Below are positions 22,840 through 33,789 of a stretch of DNA of 64,000 nt, piece by piece. The position numbers were made by a program, and so were the translations under genes. Source of the DNA: Plantago ovata (lineage: Eukaryota; Streptophyta; Magnoliopsida; Lamiales; Plantaginaceae); the NCBI GenBank assembly GCA_028274465.1, contig CM051457.1:14683097-14747096 (forward strand), written 5' to 3'. The notes under the pieces were generated by a model. That model made no database searches, was not told where the DNA came from, and was given only the letters and a program-made list of their open reading frames with translations. Each line of letters opens with the position of its first letter. Position 1 is the first letter of the stretch.

Positions 22840-24480
22840 GGTAAAAGTGTCCTTCCCTGAGAAATTGGAGGAAACAAGTCCTTGTATGAAATTAAGACAC
22901 TCTAAACTGGATAAAGATTAACAATTCTATCTATCTATATATTTGTCTGACTATTTTTTGAATCATTCAAAATATATAGTCGTGTCATCATGTCGTAATG
23001 CAATTGCAATGGATAGAATTTTATTTTTATTTGTTGTACGCAAAATAAGAAGAATAATAGAAGATGGAGATGGAGAAGAAGAAGATCCAGTCCAGTGAGT
23101 CCACTCCACACAATACTATAATAACTGTACTATCTGTAGTGTAAAGCATGACTCATCTCTACGTCGGAAGTGAGAAAGACTGTTCCGTTACTTAAAACGT
23201 TTTGGGTCCCTTACTGACTCATCTCTACATTGGAGAGCTCACAGGTTGCAACCATAAACCAACCAAATCTTTCTTTCATTCTACAGTCGTATTTATTAAT
23301 TTACCTTATCGTCAAACGTCAATGCCATACAAAATTTAAAAGTTACAATATTTAAAAAAAAATTTACAATCAATCCTGAAATTAAAAACTACATACACTT
23401 GTCGAAATTATAACTTGAAGTTTTGAACAATAAAAATAAAATATTACTGAAGTACATGAAATGTCATGCGTGTCCGACAAAATATCAATTGTTAAGGATG
23501 ATTGGAATTAGAAGATATGGATGCATGTCAATTTTTAATGATGCTTGAAATTAGAAAATGTATGCTTGTTAAATATTAAGGGTGCTTGGAATTAGAAGAT
23601 GCATGCTTGTTAATTGTTAGGTTGCTTGTAAACCGAGTTGGATGCTTGGCGAGTTGGTATAATTGTCCAGAAACAAAATTTAAAAACGTTAATACAATTT
23701 TAAATCTATTATTGGTGAGTAGAATTTGAATTTTAGATGTATGTATAATCTAACAATTAAACTAAAAAAATAGGAATATATTATTATATATTAAATCAGT
23801 TACTAACATTAAAATTATGTAAGATTAATTTAGTCCTAACATATTTAGATACTAGGAACCGCGTCACACGCTACGCGTGTGAAGCGTAATCTTGTAAAAC
23901 ATTATTGTTTTATTAAATAATATATTGAAATAAATGGAGTGAATATATAATTTTCACATAATGACTTCAAATGTAATAAAAAAATGGAGTAAGTAATTAA
24001 GCAATTAAACTTAATATAAATGGTGTGCTATAAATGTATATTGTTTTTGTAGTTATGCAATTAATAGTTTTGAATTAAACTATATTAGACATACGAAAAT
24101 TATTCTTCCGGTGAGTTAAGAACCATCAGATACATCTCTAAACTTTGGAAACATTCAACTTCAAAATCTGCAATGCATCTTTTTTGCATGTTAATTGGTA
24201 TTCTTCATCAGTTGAATATATTGTCAAGTGTTTCATATAAACATTCTAGTTTCATAATATGATGTTTTTAGTTATTTTTATCGTATGATTTAAGAATAAT
24301 TTAAGGTCAAAATGACCATAAAAAAAATCAACAAAATCAAGTGTTACATTTTTTATTGGGCGGAGGAAGTATGTCTTTTTTTATAAGAACATATCATTGT
24401 TATTTTTAAAATTAAGTATAATACGTTATACAACTTTATGTTAAAAAATAAAATTTTTAGAAGAGAATAAATAAAAAAGA
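22840..24480. other. AT-rich spacer upstream of MIOX
   Basis: No gene is seen. There are near-repeats of 'ttagaagatgcatgcttgtt' type around 23500-23620 and a GC-rich island 'aaccgcgtcacacgctacgc' near 23856, which looks like part of a mobile-element end. The MIOX promoter would occupy the left end. Confidence 0.4.
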
Positions 24481-24484
24481 AAAA

Positions 24485-24660
24485 AATTACGTCAATAAGA
24501 TTCGAACCCAACACCTTCAACTACAATAATGATACAAATAATAGAGAGAAATCACGCCAACAAGATTCGAACCAAACACCTTCAATAAAAATAATAATAA
24601 AAATAATGGAGAAAAATCACGCCAATAGGATTCGAACCCTACATCTTTTAATTAACTAAT
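24485..24660. repeat. Three tandem copies of a ~65-bp unit
   Basis: The phrase acg(t/c)caataagattcgaacc and onward recurs at about 24489, 24553 and 24619 with an A-rich, imaging 'aataat'-type spacer. On the minus strand each unit contains GGTTCGAATC, a B-box-like word of RNA polymerase III promoters. No cloverleaf can be drawn, so it is not a tRNA gene. Confidence 0.75.
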
Positions 24661-25021
24661 AACACATGTACGCACCAGATTGAAATTGGATAAGTAAGAT
24701 CAACGGATTGAAATTGATTGGTAGGTCAATCAATTTGGTAAATCAACCGGCTTATTATATAACTTTAACTAATGTGTATTAATTTTTTCATGTATCACTA
24801 ATTTGATAGAAATTATTAGGAACATCACAATTAACCCTTACTCATTCTTTTATTAAAAATTAATTACGGTATGATTTCAATTAATTATGTTATGCATTTA
24901 ATTATCATGGCTCTTTTTTTTTTTTTAGAATGAAACTGAAAATTTTATATAAACCAGAGTAGGAACAAATGATCAAGATTACACAGATGGAATCATTGGC
25001 CAGTTAAAGCAGTAAACCAAA

Positions 25022-25306
25022 CTAAGGGAGCTCATAATAATCAAAGGGTAGGGAAGTGTATCCCATTGTATCTACAGAGAAATCGTGACTAAGTAAATGA
25101 GCCAATTGATTTGCTTCTCGTCTCACATAACAGATTTTTGCTTCATTGAATAGGGCCAGCTGCGAGCGAAGGCAGGAGTAGAGCGCACCGTGATCCGATA
25201 GTTGTTCCATGGTCGAATTTAAGCCGTTAACCACAAGCTGTGAATCTCCTTCTAGGATTATGCGGCCGTACCCCAAGTGATTTGCTAACCAAATAGCAAG
25301 GAGCAT
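25022..25306 (-). mobile_element. LINE-type RNase H domain fragment (C-terminal half)
   Basis: A 94-codon open frame holds the second half of an RVT_3-type RNase H: AIWLANHLGYGRIILEGDSQ (catalytic Asp in EGDSQ), then a conserved spacer and YVRREANQLAHLLS, which includes the late catalytic His. No first half or reverse transcriptase lies upstream. It is a truncated retroelement or RNase H-like gene relic. Confidence 0.75.
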
Positions 25307-25309
25307 AAG

Positions 25310-26030
25310 CTTTTACAAAATTAGACAAATTTTAAACATACCTCTAGATAATTACTCCGATACCTGTTACCGTTGTAAGTTTCACTGTAACGTTGCAATT
25401 GTATCATCATTCATTACAATTATGATTTTTACTCTTCTAATATGTTTTTCATCGCAGCATAATATATAAAATGACTCTAGCCTTCCATTATGTCTTCTTT
25501 TTTTTTTTTACGTTTTTCGTCTGCCTTGTTCCACTCCATTTTATTATATTTTGTAATTTAACAACTATACCATAGAATCTCATCTATACACTTTTAATTT
25601 TAATTATGAACCTCACTTTTTCAAATACTTTACACATTACTGTTATCCGCTTTTGTAATTATGAACCCCAAATCACATATTATGAATAAAAAATATTATG
25701 AATAAAAAAGCATTATCAAACAAATTATATACAAAGTAGAGTAATATATTGTATTATTAAAACCGATATAAAAATAAGCGTAAAATATCATCGGGTCAGT
25801 TGGAGCAATATTTAGATTATTTTTCATAATATTTTTTAGAATAATAGATAACAAAATCTAGGGAGCCCAAAAACCGGAGATCCTGTGCGGTCGGATGCCC
25901 CCGCCCACCCAATTAGCCGGCCCTGCTGGCAAAAGCTCATGTTACATCTAATTCCAAGATGAAGCTGAGAAATGGTATCAGTCTACTAACCAACAAAACG
26001 ATGATGAGATCGGCTCAACAGATAATTCGG
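25310..26030. other. spacer with possible transposon end
   Basis: AT-rich. At about 25860-25930 a GC-rich stretch ends in GCCGGCCCTG, resembling hAT-type termini, but I cannot find its partner end. No coding sequence is seen. Confidence 0.4.
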
Positions 26031-27362
26031 CTAGGGGATGTCGATTGAGTTCCCAACTCCCTCTCTCTTCCTCTTGCTAGAGGAGGGCATATCCGTAAGA
26101 GGATTGAGTACATGCCCAATGAATAACAACATCCCTGTCTTATCTTCCCTCACAATAAACAGAAAGGGGTGGTCCGCCACAAACTCCGAGAATCCATCAT
26201 CAGTACCCCCACCATACATCGTGTTCATAAAGGCAGCAGCTTCAGTGCCATGCTCATTTACCTCAATTAACGATTTATGCATAGTACTCGAAACAAACAG
26301 ATCGTCATCCACCATCTCCGTAAAGCCAAATGCTGACACCAATCCAAGTTTCATGAGGACAGTAGAAGCCTCAAACTCAAAACATATTTTGAATTTTGGA
26401 ATACGGAATTCTTTAAGCCTTACTTCCTCATACGGCAGGTGGTGTTCAATAAATCCAGGTCCAGAGGTGACTTTTTCAACTTGTGCAGATAGTCCATCTG
26501 TATCATCAGGTAGAAATATATTCATTGAGAAGCTTTGCCTATCTTTTCCTCGCTTGTAAGGTAGACGCAAAACTTTAAAACCACTGAAAGCACGAAAACA
26601 TTGTGTGATTTGTGTCCTATTCTCACTCATGAAAGGCACCTGAACTGAACTACCATCCGCGAGGAAAAAAGTGGAATTTCTTGTTCGCTTTTGAGAAAAT
26701 ATTTGAACCCATGCTCCTTCGAAATAAACAACATTTGCACATATAAGCCTTGTAAGAGCATTAATTGATCCACTAGAAAGAACTTGTTTGATCAAGCCAT
26801 TTGTTTCGGCCTCAGCCCACTGATTCACTTTTTCTACTGCTTCTTTAACCTTAACAAAACAGTCAATAGAAGTAGTATTTATTAGAACATGCAACAAATA
26901 ACTTTAAAAGTTCAGATTATGTACAAATTAAACAGACTGTTACAGAAACTAACCTTATCGTTGTTCCGGAAATCGACTGTATCAAGAACAGTGTTGAATG
27001 CATTGTCAATAATTTTTCTGAACTCAGGTTTCAGTTTGTATTGGAACCCAAATGACATTAGCACATGACAAATGAGGCCCAGCAAGTGATGATCCATCAG
27101 CAAACAAAAATGTCACAAGCTATGAGAGCCACTGATTGAAACCTTCACTGGTACGGCAATTGAGATAGGAAAGCACCTCGTTCAGGGTCTGACCTGTTGA
27201 ACCGGCTGCAGTCAAGCCTAATAGGATATGAATCGACAGTGGTGAGAATACAACGTTTTTGTTCGTGGCTTCAGAGGACATCACTTACTTTGCCAATTTC
27301 AGTGAAATCTCCATTTGTGTCTCAGTGAAGTCTTTTAAACCCACAAATCTCTGGAGGTCCAT
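26031..27362 (-). pseudogene. Plant serpin with decayed first exon
   Basis: The layout is that of a plant serpin: exon 1 from ATG at 27362 to 26954, the single conserved intron (26850-26953, GT..AG) and exon 2 26849-26031. Exon 2 is fully open: VNQWAEAETNGLIK, NVVYFEGAW, LPYKRG, EVNEHGTEAAA hinge, then VADHPFLFIVREDKTG and LFIGHVLNP. Exon 1 is broken by TAA at 27285-27287, TAG at 27120-27122 and a frameshift near 27050, though VVFSPLSIHILLGLTAAGS and FADGSS are clear. The region between hinge and VADHPF is about three residues shorter than in Arabidopsis Serpin1 and lacks its Leu-Arg bait. The C-terminus has an extra basic tail (SSSKRKREG). Serpins are irreversible protease inhibitors. A full-length product is unlikely; a truncated transcript is possible. 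Confidence 0.8.
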
Positions 27363-30300
27363 TCTATTTTTCAGAGTTACATGAGAATTGGCAGTGGTTA
27401 TGACAAGAATTTTCAATAGAGACACACGGTAGCTCCAGATAAGAAGATTTTGAGAATCAATGGCCGAGCTGATTCTCTCAATTTCTTGACCAAACCCTAC
27501 AGCAAGCTTAGGCTATTTCCATCAGCAGCTGAGCTGCTGGAGTCAGCCTTGTTCATCCCCTGTAAGATTCTGCTAGATGTTTTACAGAGGATGAGCAAGA
27601 CTAAAGACAAATTGTGGCTGAACATATTGTGAGTAGGTGAAGTTGAGTGGGTTAACCAATGATGTGTTGTATTGTGTGTCAAACTAATAGTAGTGGTATG
27701 CAAGTAAAGAAGTTGGTACGGAAGGGTATTAACTATGCACAAAATTTCCATGTATGAATTGGAACTTTATTATTGGTACATTCAAAATAGTAAACTAAGT
27801 TGTTACTGTATTATTTTTATTTATTTTTTTAAGCGTCTAAAAATAATTTTATAAATGAAATCCCAACCCACAAACGAAGGGGTAACAATGGTCTTCACCT
27901 CCGACTCAAAAACCTCAACTACTGGCATAAGACGGGAATTCAACACACTCGAATGCCAATAGATATCTCACCTCCCAAAAAGAAATGAAACACCAGAGAC
28001 TGACGTCAAGACCACACAGGCTCTTTGATAGTCACCTCCCAAGCTTTAACCAACCAAGAAGACAAAAGAAGAAATTTGCCACCATTGTGAACACAGAAAA
28101 TAAAATAAGAGCACAATTTTAAAAGGTAGAACCATAAGAAAACTTATGCATAAGAGTATCGTACGAATGTTTGAAATTTTCAAATTACAATTGACCACGA
28201 CACTTTGTCATAGTTTGAAATTTTTAAATAGTAGCTTTATTTGACACACCATTCAAAAAAAGTATCATTCTGAATATAAACCACCAAGTTATGATTTATT
28301 CATTCATCACCAAATATGCTAAGCTCTAAGTTACTAAGTCAAGCTCATCTTCATTCTATTACAATTTCACTCTTACCTTTCCACCCTTTCTTGCTCCGGT
28401 ACAAAATTTTTATTATCTTCATCTTTAACAACCAAACTCTCAAGAAATCAATGTAACCCTTTCCCCCAATTATACAAACCACTAATCTCCCCAATTATAC
28501 AATCCACTAATCTGGTTCAGGCAAAAAATCCTCCATACACCGAATAATTAGCAAAGAGAGATGTTCACGAGAGTTTAAATAAGTACATACCATCAAATTC
28601 AAACAACTAAGATCATATTCATAGTGTCTTGCGAGATTAAAGGTTTTTAATTCGTACCAATTGAAAAATGAAGGTGTCACGCCCCAAAACCAAAAGCTTG
28701 ACTGGCCGCATTACCCCGGGGTTTATAGAGGCAATACGATGCCACTAATTTAAATAGATATTTGTATCTATCAAATCTAGCTCACGGCCCTCCAATTCCT
28801 TAAACTAACTTACATGTACAAACTCAACAATATTATATTATGACAAGAATGAAAGAACCTTTTTGTTCCTGGACAAACTTATGAGGAGCACTTGCTGTGT
28901 TCCCTCTGCCACCAAGACAATGTGTACTAAGTTGTTATTAGTGCGGCAGAGGGAATTACAAATCAAAATGCAGCAATCTGGAAGAGAAATGCAAAATTTA
29001 AAAGACCAACTCAAAAACAACAATGTACCTGAACAAGAAAATACATGCTCCAGTAATGCACAATTCAAACTTGAAATAGCTTAAGTTGCAAAAATGTTGA
29101 TTCATACAAGAACCCAAGAACAGAATGTGAAATGGGAGAGTATATACCCCCATATGCTGTACTTATAAATTTTATTTATAATTTGGGCATCTACCAAGTG
29201 ACCTGTGACCCACTGGGTCCCACTCAATTTCAAGTTTAGGCACCTCACAAATTAAGTTTTTTCAATAATTTTTCCTTTAACAATCATAGAAGAATTAACA
29301 GACGCCCAAATTGGGGACATGGAGACTGCTCTTTATATAGCTAAGTTAGTGCATTGATGTAGTAGTATAATATCAGGTGCATGGAATAGAAGAACTACCA
29401 CTTGATAAAGGATAAAAAAGAACAGGGGCCTGGAAAATTGAAATCCACCTAATTTGACTGTGTCAACAAATTAGATTTCAGGGGTTGTACCCACTCGCTC
29501 ATATCATTCACCTGCAACTTTTTTTTACACCGTCTTTATTAGCGGTGTACGATGGCAGCTATGAGCGGTTATCAAAATTCTAACCTACCCGCCTATTGCT
29601 AGTAGTCCTGGTCATTAAACATGACAGATGGTGTTTGTTCCAAACCGTGGCGGGTCGTTTGGGTTTTTTTTTTTTTTTTCTTCTCTTCATTTGAGGACTA
29701 CGCACATGACACTGCTCTTATTTTAAGAGCTGCCCGTGTATACATAACTTAAGTTTGAAAGAAATATAGCAATATAGACTAATCTCACTAACATTACTAC
29801 TATAAATAGGATTTCACTTCAAAATATAAACTAAGAATAGCTTAAGTGTTGGTCAATGTAAAGGTATCGCAATAGTTACCAAAAGTAGGAACAAACTAGA
29901 CCTTTTGGAGTTCATCACCTCCGCTAACTTATACACATGGAGTGTTGTAAAACTACACATCTTATAGTTTGTTTTGAAACAACACTAAACCATTAAAGCA
30001 CTAAGATGTAGACATCCTATTTGAAACAGTAACAACATAAATGTTATCCAATGCGGGACTTTTAAAAAAAAAAAAAAATTATAACCTGGATCTGTAACAT
30101 TATAGAAACATAAAGGTGGAGGGTGAAAATTAGCAATGCCTTATGGAAGGTGAGTATAATTCGTACATTAAAATAAAACAATAAAAGATAGAGAAAGAAA
30201 AAAGAAAATAAATTATCTTCCTTTAGGAAACAGAGAAAGAGAGATTTAAACATAGGATAGAGGTATGATAAAGACGTTCTAGTTTTCAAACCTTCATTTC

Positions 30301-30764
30301 AGGGAAGCCTATTCCCCATCACCTTCTACCAAAAGGCTTCCTTACACAGGCTTGATTTGATTTTTCAATCTTCTTTCCTGCAAAAAAATACAATACAATC
30401 AGAAAATCCATAGCAAGAAATTCAATCAAGTCAGATCTGTTGCATAACCTTTCCATCCTAAGCAGAAAATATCTCAATAATCCAAACATTGGTGATGCAT
30501 CAGATTTGATCCTGCCATCCTTTAAAAGGTGTCCCTAGAGGTAACACATCAGATTCTTGGCCATTTGCAGCACTGCTAATGAAGAATATCCTATGCATCA
30601 TAATCATTTGCTCGGCTTCTTGTTGTCCTGATGCAATTGCATATCGCCATTCAAGAAAAGATCAGGTTCCTGCGGCTTTCTCATCTAGAATCTCTCTTTG
30701 CATTGAATTGCTACTATTGTGAGTCTCGTTCCCTTGGCAAGGGGACGAAAGTTTTTACCTGGAA
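27363..30764. other. spacer with retroelement debris
   Basis: The stretch at 27840-28090 begins like the 3' end of a LINE-derived segment ('ttttataaatgaaatcccaa'). 'tgtcacgccccaaaacc' near 28676 resembles the terminus of a retroelement. The open frame 28863-29084 predicts a charged, possibly coiled-coil peptide (RQRELQIKMQQSGREMQNLK) with no identifiable family. The last 450 bases before 30765 may hold the leader of the DUF868 gene. Confidence 0.4.
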
Positions 30765-31700
30765 ATGGCTTATCGTATCAGAATGAGGTCTCAATCATTA
30801 TCCGCTTCTCAGACACAATCTCAAAGGGTAACAAATGATTCAGTGGCGGTGACTAATAATAAAACCACACAGAGCACCGTGACATGCTTGTACCAGACGC
30901 ATATTGCAGGATTTTGGAGGAATGTCACAGTAACATGGAGTAAAAATTTGATGAATCACTCTTTGAATATATCGGTTGAGAGCATGGAGCCCAATCAGGT
31001 TTACAATTGCAAAATAGACCTCAAACCATGGCATTTTTGGGCCAAGAAAGGATACAAAACCTTTGAAGTTGATGGAAACCAATTGGAAGCCTATTGGGAC
31101 TTAAGATCCGCAAAATTCTCGGGCAGCCCGGAGCCATGCTCAGATTTTTATGTTGCTTTAATTTCTGATGAAGAACTTGTATTACTTCTGGGGGATTACG
31201 AGAAAAAGGTATATAAGAGAACAAAAGCAAGGCCAGCTCTGGTGGAAGCTGTGATGTTTAACAAAAAAGAGCATGTTTTTGGTAAGAAGTCTTTCTCCAC
31301 AAGGGCAAAATTTGATCACCGGAAACGGGAGCATGAAATTGTTGTAGAGAGCTCGACCTCAGGGCCAAGAGATCCTGAAATGTGGATTAGCGTAGATGGT
31401 ATTGTATTGGTACATGTTAGGAATTTGCAGTGGAAATTCAGGGGTAATCAAACTGTACAAGTGAACAAGCAATCGGTACAAGTGTTTTGGGACGTCCATG
31501 CATGGTTGTTCTGTGACCCAGGGCTGCACCATGGGTTGTTCATTTTCAAGCCAGGGGCACCTGAAGCAGACAGTGATGAAGAGGATAATAGCCAGTTGGA
31601 TGGGAGTGATTGCAGTGGCAACAGCAGGTATTATTCAACACAGAGTCACTCAAAGGCCTCAAAGTTCTGTCTGTTTCTATATGCATGGAAGATTGAATGA
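30765..31700 (+). CDS. DUF868 family protein
   Basis: Single exon, 311 residues. An N-terminal Ser/Gln/Thr-rich stretch of about 40 residues is followed by the conserved DUF868 body: TCLYQTHIAGFWRNVTVTW, then LKPWHFWAKKGYKTFEVDG, YWDLRSAKFSGSPEP, SDFYVALISDEELVLLLGD, HVFGKKSFSTRAKF, PEMWISVDGIVLVHVRNLQW and VFWDVHAWLF. An acidic, serine-rich insert (EADSDEEDNS) separates this from the C-terminal LFLYAWKIE, a typical family ending. No signal peptide or membrane segment is seen. DUF868 is plant-specific and of unknown biochemical function. The length and both ends match the family, so the gene looks intact. Confidence 0.92.
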   Translation: MAYRIRMRSQSLSASQTQSQRVTNDSVAVTNNKTTQSTVTCLYQTHIAGFWRNVTVTWSKNLMNHSLNISVESMEPNQVYNCKIDLKPWHFWAKKGYKTFEVDGNQLEAYWDLRSAKFSGSPEPCSDFYVALISDEELVLLLGDYEKKVYKRTKARPALVEAVMFNKKEHVFGKKSFSTRAKFDHRKREHEIVVESSTSGPRDPEMWISVDGIVLVHVRNLQWKFRGNQTVQVNKQSVQVFWDVHAWLFCDPGLHHGLFIFKPGAPEADSDEEDNSQLDGSDCSGNSRYYSTQSHSKASKFCLFLYAWKIE

Positions 31701-32841
31701 AGAGGGATTGTAAAAAGACGAAAAGGAAAAGAATGAGCCCAAATGATAGAACATTATAAAACACGTAGGGCAGTTTTGGAACGCACTCGAGCTGCTCTTG
31801 AGATACTACTGGAACATGCTATTTTAGTGCACTATATGAATGTTACATTAGACAAATATGGTATACTTTCAATCAGTATGCATATGTTCAAATGGAGATG
31901 ACGCTTAATAGCTTCATCTTTAAGAACTGTATATGTACTTAAGGATTACCATTTTTGGAGCCATAGACAGATACTATGAGAATACTTTTCTAATCTAGCT
32001 ACATTGAATCTTGTATGATTGTACATAGCTTCATCTTTTAGGAAAACTAAATTCTGAGACATTGATGTTAATGTACAATCTCCCTTTTTTTTATTTTCTT
32101 TTTTTGTGTCAATTAGTATGGATCTGTTTCCTTTCTACTGTTGGTGATACTGAACTATGATTAGCTTAGAGTGCTACAGAGATTTAACAACCAAGATGAA
32201 AGCAGGCACTCTGGTTTATAGACATTGGTTATGAATCAAAATGACTTCTCAATTCTCATGATAATATGTCTCTTGCAACTACATCCAAATCTATACAATG
32301 ATGCAATACAGTAATGTAGAGTCACAGTATATAAACAAAGTAACATGTGAAAATATATGAATTCAGAAATCTAATGAACACTCTTGGAATGATAATCACG
32401 TTTGTTATGTAGTGTTTAAATTCCCTAATCTTCTCTGCATCCTTTGAGACATTGCATACTAACTACATTTGCCAAACTCATGACAACTACAGCTAACTAT
32501 AGAACTCATAGATTTTCTGCTTCGGTATATTCTAGTACTTTCACAATTGAGAAACAAGTAACTGAAGTCACTAGCTCTATCTGGTTACATAACGTGTCAA
32601 AACATTCTTTAATCAAGCATCAACAAAGGCATAAATCGAAACAGAAGCTTATGGATACGCACTCTTTGAATTCCAAATCCATATGAACAATATTAACGAT
32701 TGATAAGCATATTCATTACAACAGAAGCATGATCAAACACAATTAATAAGCATATGCATTACAACAGAAGCACGATAAACACAAAAGCAACGATTGATGG
32801 CACAAAAACAACAGAAACAGGCAGGCATGGTATTTGAAACA
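31701..32841. other. intergenic region between convergent genes
   Basis: This contains the probable 3' untranslated regions of DUF868 (plus) and DRT102 (minus). A 'gcatattcattacaacagaagcat' phrase is duplicated at about 32705 and 32750. No gene is seen. Confidence 0.5.
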
Positions 32842-33789
32842 TTACTTTATCTCATTGTCAATGGCAGCATGAGCAGCCTCCACATCTTCATCCAAGAGCA
32901 AATCCCAGCATCCATCCCATTTGATAAAGAACTCAGTATCCTCAAAATACTTAACCCGGTGCAAATCTCCCGCAGGAGTAAACAGATAATCCCCCACACC
33001 TAACTCATACTTCTCCCCTTTACTCAAATTCCACACACACTTTCTCCCTTTCATAACAACCAAATCATGCCCAAATGTATCATGATGCGCCGGCTCCACG
33101 CTCCCGGCCTTAAATCGCACAATAGCCGACGTCGGATTCTCCCGCAGAAGCCTCATTGATCCTCCAGGCATTACATCCACAGGCGTAAACTCCTCCTTCC
33201 CTTCCTCCCTCGCTTTCCCCAGGGAACAAACTAAACAAGGCTCCGAAACTGAAACTGCTCCGATTTTCGACATTTCTTCAACAGATTCATCTAAAAACGT
33301 CTGAATCTCGTCCGGCCAAGGGTTCGAACCCGAGGCAGGGCAGGGAGACTTGAACGGGGTGCTGAGAAACGTGTTGAGTATTTCAACGGCAGATTCTGAG
33401 TCAGTGGACATGCCGGAGACGGCGAGAACGTTGCAATTGTTGATCGATCGAGCGTTTAGGGCATCGGCGGAGGTTAAGCAAGTTGCGGCGTAGACGCCGG
33501 GGAATTTGTTGGCGAAGATCGCAACGCCTGTGCCGGTGCCGCAAGCGACGAGGCCGCGGGTTTCGATTGAGGATTGATCGGTGCAGGATTCGCTGACGCG
33601 GCGGCCGACTTGCTCGGCAATGGAGTAGTATTTGGAGGTGCCGAGGTCTTCGACTTCGATGTCGCTGAGAGAGCGGAGGTGGGTGAGGAGGGCATCCTTG
33701 AGGGTACAACCGAAGGAATCGGCGCCGGCAATGATTTTGAGGCGGCGGGAGGGTGGTGGTGCTGGGGTGGTTTGGTGGTTTTGCGCCAT
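32842..33789 (-). CDS. DRT102: DRT102-like protein (RpiB-type domain plus cupin)
   Basis: Single exon, 315 residues. The N-terminal half is a ribose-5-phosphate isomerase B/LacAB-like domain: KIIAGADSFGCTLKD, LGTSKYYSIAEQVGRRVSE, GLVACGTGTGVAIFANKFPG and NARSINNCNVLAVSGM. The C-terminal half is a cupin: GGSMRLLRENPTSAIVRFKA, then PAHHDTFGHDLVVMKGRKCVW, LGVGDYLFTPAGDLHRVKYF, with the paired His of PAHHD and a late HR. This domain order and length match Arabidopsis DRT102, named as a DNA-damage-repair/toleration protein after it partly complemented repair-deficient E. coli. The biochemical role in plants is not settled. The start has an Ala/Pro-rich leader of about 15 residues. The coding region is GC-richer than its surroundings, which generates several shadow open frames. 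Confidence 0.93.
   Translation of the reverse strand: MAQNHQTTPAPPPSRRLKIIAGADSFGCTLKDALLTHLRSLSDIEVEDLGTSKYYSIAEQVGRRVSESCTDQSSIETRGLVACGTGTGVAIFANKFPGVYAATCLTSADALNARSINNCNVLAVSGMSTDSESAVEILNTFLSTPFKSPCPASGSNPWPDEIQTFLDESVEEMSKIGAVSVSEPCLVCSLGKAREEGKEEFTPVDVMPGGSMRLLRENPTSAIVRFKAGSVEPAHHDTFGHDLVVMKGRKCVWNLSKGEKYELGVGDYLFTPAGDLHRVKYFEDTEFFIKWDGCWDLLLDEDVEAAHAAIDNEIK

Noticed and set aside
26038-26559. 173-codon plus-strand open frame over the serpin
   Set aside because: It is the antisense shadow of serpin exon 2; no domain or splice support.
33310-33345. GGTTCGAACCC word considered as a tRNA T-arm
   Set aside because: It lies inside the DRT102 coding sequence and no cloverleaf surrounds it.
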